From: Grifola frondosa
Taxonomy: Eukaryota; Basidiomycota; Agaricomycetes; Polyporales; Grifolaceae
Length of the DNA stretch: 64,000 nucleotides
NCBI GenBank assembly: GCA_001683735.1
Contig: LUGG01000033.1
Coordinates: forward strand, 310,001 to 374,000
Direction: 5' to 3'
Shown here: piece after piece, positions 58,409 through 64,000 of the stretch
How positions within the stretch are numbered: the stretch's first letter is position 1
Layout: the number at the start of each line of letters is the position of its first letter
Notes under the pieces: model-generated
Database searches by the model: none
The model's input: only the letters and a program-made list of their open reading frames with translations
Told to the model about the DNA's origin: nothing
Position numbers and translations under genes: made by a program

Positions 58409-58929
58409 ACTACCAGGACTGTGATATTCTTTCGGTTCGTGCGATATTGTGATCCCGTCACTATCTCATGTGTGCTGACACCGAGCTTAGGACAAAAGTG
58501 CAGTCTCTCTAGCGTCACATCGTTCTTCGTTGCTTTCTTGGGATACTGTAACTTGGTGTCATAAATTATACAGGTCTGCCGCCGCAACATCATATCATGT
58601 ACACTATACCATCATCACTCACTTATATATTCCTTGTTGTGTTGATTCATTGGATTACTATGCATGATCTCCTCGGGATGCGCTTGTACTACCGCTGTAA
58701 AACATAAAAGAAGAAAGAGCAATTGCAACGCATCCCGCAATTCTCTCACGACCTGACAGAATGTAGCAGACATCTTCCACAGACATGAATTCTCAACGGA
58801 CTTGCATGCGAAAAGGAGGCTCGGACCTCGAGTACGTCTTCCTGCGAGTGCACAGAAGCATGACGAGTAACGCCGCCAGCTACACCACCCCGCCGACTCG
58901 TGCCCCATCTCGCTCCGAGCGCACCCGTG

Positions 58930-59168
58930 TCGATGACGAGATGGACGAGCTGACGCCGGTGCTCAGCTTCTTGCAATGTTCCCACACAACCTGCACTACC
59001 AGACACACCTGCACATGCTCGCCACGCTGTACATGCGGTGCAGGGCGTCCAGTGGCGGCATTGAGAAAAGCGTAGGCTAGCACGGGCTGCTGGCGCAGGG
59101 GAACGTGGATCAGGGCATCGTGCGTATCACGAGGCACGTGCAGGAGCTAAAGGTGGGGGCGACTTGAG
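58930..59168 (+). pseudogene. dynamitin-like C-terminal fragment, copy 7
   Basis: Across two frames: DELTPVLSFLQ, HYQTHLHMLATLY, GGIEKS, then GNVDQGIVRITRHVQELKVG and a stop. It keeps the order seen in copy 1 and helped to identify the family. Confidence 0.5.
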
Positions 59169-59289
59169 AAATCGGGCCGCCCTCCTGGGGCCCACTGCGT
59201 TGCAGCTGCCAATGTTGGGGCTGTCCGACGATCCACCTACGTGTCGTGAGCTGTAGACCTCAGACGATGATCCCAGGATCTGATACACC

Positions 59290-59980
59290 ATCAATATGTG
59301 AAACAGAGAGCCGTCAGTCGCACGGGCAGTTGTTGACAGTAGGAATAGATGCCTGAGCCTTTTCAGCGGAGGCGTGTTGCCAAATACCACTGCGCAGATC
59401 GTAAACGATGGACTGAACTGTCTCTACACCTTCTCTGCATAGAATGGCATTTAGCACAAGCAGGATCCTGACATCATCGCATATCAACGCACCATCAAAA
59501 AAGTGAGGACAATGATGGTTCCCAGTGCATGCGCCACCCGGTCTGGAAGACACCTGCAGAAACCCGACATGTACATCTAATAACGGCTGGAAGGTCGACG
59601 CATCACTCAGCTCAGCATCTCCCGGGATAATCCCAAGACTATACGATGCTGTGGACCTCACCGTACAGTATGTGTAGAAGAACATAATAGTTGTTCGCGC
59701 AGACAGTGAGAACACACGTCGATGATCGATCCTGGGATGACTTACCGCCACAGCATCGCGCTCGACAAATCAATAGACCTGCATATTCCTCCACCTCTCC
59801 AACCAACGGCGAACGCGCAGCCTCGGGTATATGTCATCCAGATGGACATGGGGAGTCGTACACGGTTGGACAGTGTGGTGTCGAGAGAACGAGGGCGACT
59901 CTGCCAACATCTCTGGGACTTCGGACTCGAATGCTTGGTAGGATAACACTCTTAAGGCAATCTGTGATGTTTTGATGACA
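59290..59980 (-). other. unidentified recurring module, copy 6
   Basis: Minus-strand frame open 59751-59314 (ARTTIMFFYTYCTVRSTASY, GVETVQSIVYDLRSGIWQHA). Parallel to 38640-39420 and 49440-50120. Confidence 0.3.
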
Positions 59981-60169
59981 ATCTTCATTACATAGACATA
60001 AGAGACAAGATGATTCGTGCACGTACGGTAAGAGCCGAACTTGCCCAACTAAGCACCGATGTCAAAACGTGAGGCGCCGACCATAGCGCCTGTAAGCCTA
60101 ACCCTAGCGCTAGGTCATCAAGATCAGCGCCAACGAAGCGCCTATCGATGACTCTAACTCGACTCGTCA

Positions 60170-60560
60170 CGCGCACGACCCCGACTTCTTCGACAGCGAG
60201 GCTCAGGACAGAGCCTTGTATCTCGCCGAGCTTGAGTCCTATGGTCAGATGGTGAACATGTACGACGCGCTGGCGCACATGGCCGGATGCTGGCATGGCA
60301 TCCAATTCCCCGCCAACTCCATCAGGGTCACTAATACAGACAGCTTGCTCTGTTATACTCCGCAAGGTGACGGTGTCACGAGTATGGAACGCGCTCTGGG
60401 TGTGGACGAGGAGCCAAAGTGGTATATATCAGTGCTATTCGGTAATGTTGGTGCTAACTGTATGCGTCTTTGTCTTAGCGATCGCTCGCGCATTTCCCTC
60501 GACATACCTTGTTTCTCGTTCATAGCGTTATTCAGCATGTATTCACTCGGTATGTTATGA
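60170..60560 (+). other. unidentified FFDSE-type module, copy 5
   Basis: Frames DPDFFDSEAQDRALYLAELE, YGQMVNMYDALAHMAGCWHG and DGVTSMERALGVDEEPKWYI with VLFG. Together with 55246 this gives most of the underlying protein: an acidic, helical sequence without a motif I know. Confidence 0.4.
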
Positions 60561-61390
60561 ATTCCGTCCACTTCTGATAGCGTCGGGCACACAATGACCA
60601 TTTGTGTCTGCTAGCCTCATCTTCTTCAAGTAGGTCTCTCCAGTCGAAGTCAATACCGCTCATACGACGTTTTGCTGATGCCGAGAATTTTGCTCACCGT
60701 GACTCCCAAACTAATCACTAGTCAGTCAGTTCGGGTGGTCGATGACACATGGTCGCGGTAAACTGTATTCTGCAGATTCACATTGTCGGGATGTCCGACG
60801 TTTCTCTTCTGAAATTCCGCAACGTTGTAGAGTTTCCACCATTCGGGGCAACCATGGCAGCGTTGAGCTTCGCTGTGTTGCTTTGGTATATATATGCTTG
60901 CAAGCTTACGCCGGAGCATGTCGCACTTCACCTTGGCCATATCATATCTTTCCATCCGTGATTCCGTGTCTGTGAGCGTGCAGTCTCTCTGGACTCGCGC
61001 GCGCCGCAGGCTCTGTTGTTCCTATCCTATCATGCAAGCTACCAACTAATTTTCCGTGGCAGATACATAGCCTGAGCTTCGACTTCTATCCCACGTACCT
61101 GTTCAACCGCTAGGTGGTTCTTTATACCCATCACCACTCATCCGTCTGTGCTCTTCTGAACAGAAGGTGTCGTGGCCGACAGGTAGTGATCTATCTGGTG
61201 TGAAAACCTTCTCATCTCCATTCAACTGCTGACCGTGAACTTTGCTCGTACAGCTCGATGAATCACATTCCGATAGCAAGATGTCACAGTGTAGTGGCGT
61301 TCTCCTCGAGGGTAGATATAAGATCAAGAGTTGTTTCTCCATTTCTGTTAAAACATCGACTCCTACGCCTTTCGGACTACCTCGTACCGT
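60561..61390. other. array DNA, no resolvable gene
   Basis: Resembles 46050-46890 in parts (CTGTATTCTGCAGATTCACATTG region; TTCGACTTCTATCCCACGTA) and includes the upstream region of DUF6533 copy D. No gene supported. Confidence 0.4.
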
Positions 61391-62165
61391 GTCATCCGCT
61401 GTCAGCGCCGAAGAGGATCTGCAAATGTGAGTGACACGTCCCTAATTGCTTTCTCATCTAATATATCATATCGTATAGCTGCATCACAACATATTGCGGT
61501 GTGTGGTCGCATCGTGATCTTGCGAGGTGGTCCGTTTGCCAGTTCTTCCTCGACATGTGCATCGACTAATCGTGGTTGACACGATATACTTCTTGTAGGT
61601 TTCCGACAGTTACTGCGTGCCTAATCCTGCTTGGCCACAGTGCATTTAATAGACTTTGGCAGTGATGGAACATTGCAGATACTGTGTTGGCAAACATTTG
61701 TGGGGAAATCCGTTCCGCTACCGGCACTAACTTGGACCTCGTACATTGTAGCAATCCGGTTCATATATCAACGAATTCATCGACTCGTCAGTAGCTATGA
61801 TTGATCCCTCTTCCTTCGAATTTATATTGACATCCAGTGCGGCACAGAATAACCGCGATTATCAATCATCTCACAGTTCATGCTCAATCTCCACGAAGTC
61901 GATGAACCCCAATCTGACACCGAAGATTCGTCGTTCGTCGTTTGTCGCCTCGCTCCAGTTTGCAGCTTCTGTTGGACCCCTCGGTGCCCTTCTCGACCGC
62001 GAATTCTCGTTCTCCGCGATCGATTCCCGTTCCTTGGATGAGCAGGGAGCTTACGGAGAGGGAGAGCACGAGGCCATGCTGGATAATAACGAGGAAATAG
62101 TGTCAGGCAGGACAACCGTTCATGAGCCATTTGAACTCGAAGTCTGTCCATCTAAGGTCGGGGTA
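61391..62165 (+). pseudogene. DUF6533-type membrane protein, copy D (remnant, start codon lost)
   Basis: The first exon corresponds to MSS(A/T)VNAEEDxQ but the ATG of the other copies is GTG here (61390-61392). The membrane-helix exons are almost all deleted: after about 61520 the sequence passes to the stretch near the last exons. The last exon (61850-62150) keeps PKIRRSSFVASLQFAASVGP, REFSFSAIDSRSLDEQG and an acidic end, in a different frame from its start. Confidence 0.7.
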
Positions 62166-62276
62166 GACTACTATGATTGTGACATTTCTTTGGTTCGTAT
62201 GGTATTCTGTCTCATCATTACTTCGTATGTGCCGGCGTTTACTCTAGTATATGCGGGAATTAAAGTGCCTCTGACG

Positions 62277-62299
62277 TTCTTTCTTTCTTTCTTTCTTAG
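62277..62299 (+). repeat. TTTC microsatellite
   Basis: About five to six tandem TTTC units interrupt the sequence shortly after DUF6533 copy D. Confidence 0.85.
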
Positions 62300-62502
62300 A
62301 GTATTCTGCCTTATCGTCGTCGTATGTAGTATTCAGTCATCATCACGCTCTTTTATCAAGGTTTGCATCGCATCTCCAACTCATTAATACAAGCAGCAGC
62401 GCAGAAAAAGTGGTATAAGGAGAGGTGACAGGCTGCGTGATAGTATCTCCTTAGCACCTAAGGAAGACATTGAAGCGACAGCATACCTCTCTCGCCTCAA
62501 AC

Positions 62503-64000
62503 CTAATGTTTATTTTCTTGACTTGCATGCTGGATGCCGCCATCGAGTTGCGTGCCTTTCGCCAACAAAGCCCAGATAACTTCGAGTACTTGTTCCATGC
62601 GAAGCAAGCGATCATCCACCACGCCGAATTTCGTCTCCATTGCCGCGAACCTCGTCTCCAAAGTTTCCAGCTTCAAGTCGGTCGGGCTTTGCTTATCCTC
62701 GTCAGCAACCGTCACTGCCACTTCCTCTTGGCATCTGACCAGGCCATGTGAAGCTTGGTGCTTTCCCACAGACACGCCGCCTTTCGCATCGCAAGTGTTG
62801 CATATGAACGTATCATCTAGTTTGAAAGTATTCGGTCTTCGCATTCGGGATGCTTCGAGGATCAGCTCACCTTCACAGACGAAGCAATACCAACATGGCC
62901 GAGCCACCCGCTCTCCACATACCACACATGCCAACCTCTTCTCGACGATTTTGCCGTACGGTTTGGGGCATTCTCTGACTCGGATGCCTCATCTGAAGGC
63001 GAGGCCACCGCAGTATCTGGAGTCGTCTGTTCTGCTGACAGGGTTTCCGATTCTTTCGTCCGTACGACTTGCTCAGATGACAACTCCACATCCCCTCATC
63101 CGTCCCAGCGTGCGCCGCCTCCATTTCGGCCGAATCCTCGAATGCCGCTTGGGCCTTCTTCAGCGCATCTCGCGCTGCACGGTAATTCTGACCGTACTCT
63201 CTCCAGTCAAGAATATTGGTCCGCAGTTTGAAAACATTGTGCGTAGTCAGGTGCGGCGATTCCAAGTCGTCCCTCTTGTCCTTGTGGATCTCCGCACTCA
63301 TGCACGTGCTTATCGCAAAAGTCAACAGACGTTTTGCCGTCACATTCGAGACAAACCACCCGCCCCCCGTGGATCGTTTCGCCGCAGTTCTCGCAGGAGA
63401 TGGTTCTACGAACCATACAGTGAGTTTTTCTTAACAAAAGAGTGTTGGACCGACTCACATGTGCACAGGGGTACTTCGCTGTTGATAGTCGTGCATCATA
63501 TTGTACCAGCGAGCATCTGCTCTCGTTAGTGACTGCACGATCTTCCTGAGCTCTTCGAGGCCATCGGCAGTAAGACCGGTGTCTGCTTGACGTATGAGGC
63601 AGTCAATATATTTCCGCCTGTTGTCTCGGCGCGGCTTCAGGTAAGTCCAGGAGAACATCCGTCGGCGAACTTGATTTTCCACCGCATTCAGCGCGTATTG
63701 CCATAATGCTCGCGTCCTATTCCTCTCGAATTCTATTGGTGGAGGACGGAAACACATCACTTCAGGTGGCACTCGTTTGAATATGAATATGAACGACAAG
63801 TCCTCCATATTATTGCCCCCAATTCCCGAGAACGTCGTCCCGCTCTCGTTGATAGTCCCGCGCCAATATCTGTTCGAGTATCGTGCAACGTACGCCTGCG
63901 TGAATGTATACGTCACCAGGCCCTCCGAATTAACGTTGGCGTCGCCGGTGATCGAATAGGCTGTCCCTCCGGCTGTACTACTAGTAGCCTCGAAATGTTG
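62503..64000 (-). pseudogene. cysteine-rich ZZ-like zinc-binding protein, 5' end outside window, frame-damaged
   Basis: On the minus strand the frame enters at the window end with a beta-rich stretch, then SFIFIFKRVPPEVMCFRPPP, RTRALWQYALNAVENQVRRR and YIDCLIRQADTG. An intron (63406-63458) follows HDYQQRSTPVH. Next comes a zinc-binding block ISCENCGETIHGGRVVCLEC, then AEIHKDKRDDLESPHLTTHN and VFKLRTNILDWREYGQNYRA. A second Cys block (ACVVCGERVARPCWYCFVCE, FICNTCDAKGG, HGLVRC) is followed by a coiled-coil end (LETLETRFAAMETKFGVVDD). The two Cys clusters resemble ZZ-type fingers of a mushroom-specific family. An extra base near 63307 and at least one frame change near 62960-63090 suggest a pseudogene. 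Function unknown. Confidence 0.6.

Larger units (their letters stand above)
48700..58500. repeat. tandem array unit 3 (about 9.8 kb)
   Basis: Runs from just after DUF6533 copy B to just after copy C with the same marker order as unit 2. The stop codons of copies B and C are 9840 bp apart, and the F-box-like pieces about 9.8 kb apart. Confidence 0.8.
58500..62400. repeat. tandem array unit 4, truncated
   Basis: Begins like units 2 and 3 (GATCTCCTCGGGATGCGCTT at 58664, dynamitin piece 58930, junction CTAACCCTAGCGCTAGGT near 60097) but near 60700 jumps to sequence equivalent to about 46080, skipping the dynamitin-middle and F-box part. Confidence 0.65.

Noticed and set aside
39630..60110. TAACCCTA words near 39637, 50145 and 60095 as telomeric repeats
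   Set aside because: Each is a single occurrence inside a longer junction sequence (CTAACCCTAGCGCTAGGT) repeated once per array unit; no tandem telomere tract exists.
40280..60680. TTTGCTGATG-like words near 40285, 55875 and 60670 as further KDZ tips
   Set aside because: They occur at the same place in each array unit, lack an inverted partner and a TA flank, and are explained by unit duplication.
62534..63529. Plus-strand 331-codon open frame
   Set aside because: It has no domain and overlaps the minus-strand zinc-binding gene, whose Cys clusters and splice site are recognisable; it is an antisense shadow.

Overview
The window is eukaryotic and almost certainly from an Agaricomycete basidiomycete. 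Genes are cut by many 45-70 nt GT-AG introns. The mobile elements are of the KDZ/Plavaka type, and the array on the right carries DUF6533-type membrane-protein genes, which are typical of mushrooms and polypores. Most of the 64 kb is transposons, captured gene pieces and decaying duplicates; few genes look intact.

Left part (1-15.8 kb, plus a flank resuming at 31 kb): the 3' half of a Ty3/gypsy chromodomain retrotransposon with two in-frame TGA codons, its LTR, an unidentified small ORF (4308-4751) and an LTR-like block (about 4.76-6.2 kb). A minus-strand Copia element follows. Its gag is split into a C-terminal piece at 6.2-6.5 kb and an N-terminal piece at 14.9-15.3 kb. Into this gag went a short Plavaka-tipped element (6527-14257) that itself contains a 7.5 kb Plavaka transposon (6665-14181), and a 605 bp hAT-like MITE (14271-14875) only 13 bp away. 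The Plavaka carries two divergent genes: a minus-strand DUF6698-like gene and a plus-strand transposase with about ten exons, now broken.

Middle part (15839-30950): a second, very large KDZ/Plavaka element of about 15.1 kb. It has CATCAGCAAA tips and TA flanks and appears to sit in the 5' region of the same Copia element. It has the same head-to-head layout: an apparently intact six-exon minus-strand accessory gene (16596-19039) and a decayed plus-strand transposase (19273-26049). One transposase intron is swollen to about 3 kb by a nearly whole fungal-type transcription-factor gene. Downstream of the transposase, in the same orientation and still with introns, lie pieces of a sugar transporter, an amidohydrolase and the proteasome subunit RPN2. 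This gene-capturing transposon is the most interesting object in the window.

Right part (31.2-62.4 kb): a tandem array with about 10 kb repeat units, each built of two diverged half-units of about 5 kb. The recurring parts are dynamitin-like (dynactin subunit 2) fragments, F-box-like fragments, a DUF6533 seven-helix gene (four copies, two of them possibly still coding) and several modules I cannot name. The window ends in a minus-strand cysteine-rich (ZZ-like) zinc-binding protein gene that runs off the edge and carries frameshifts.
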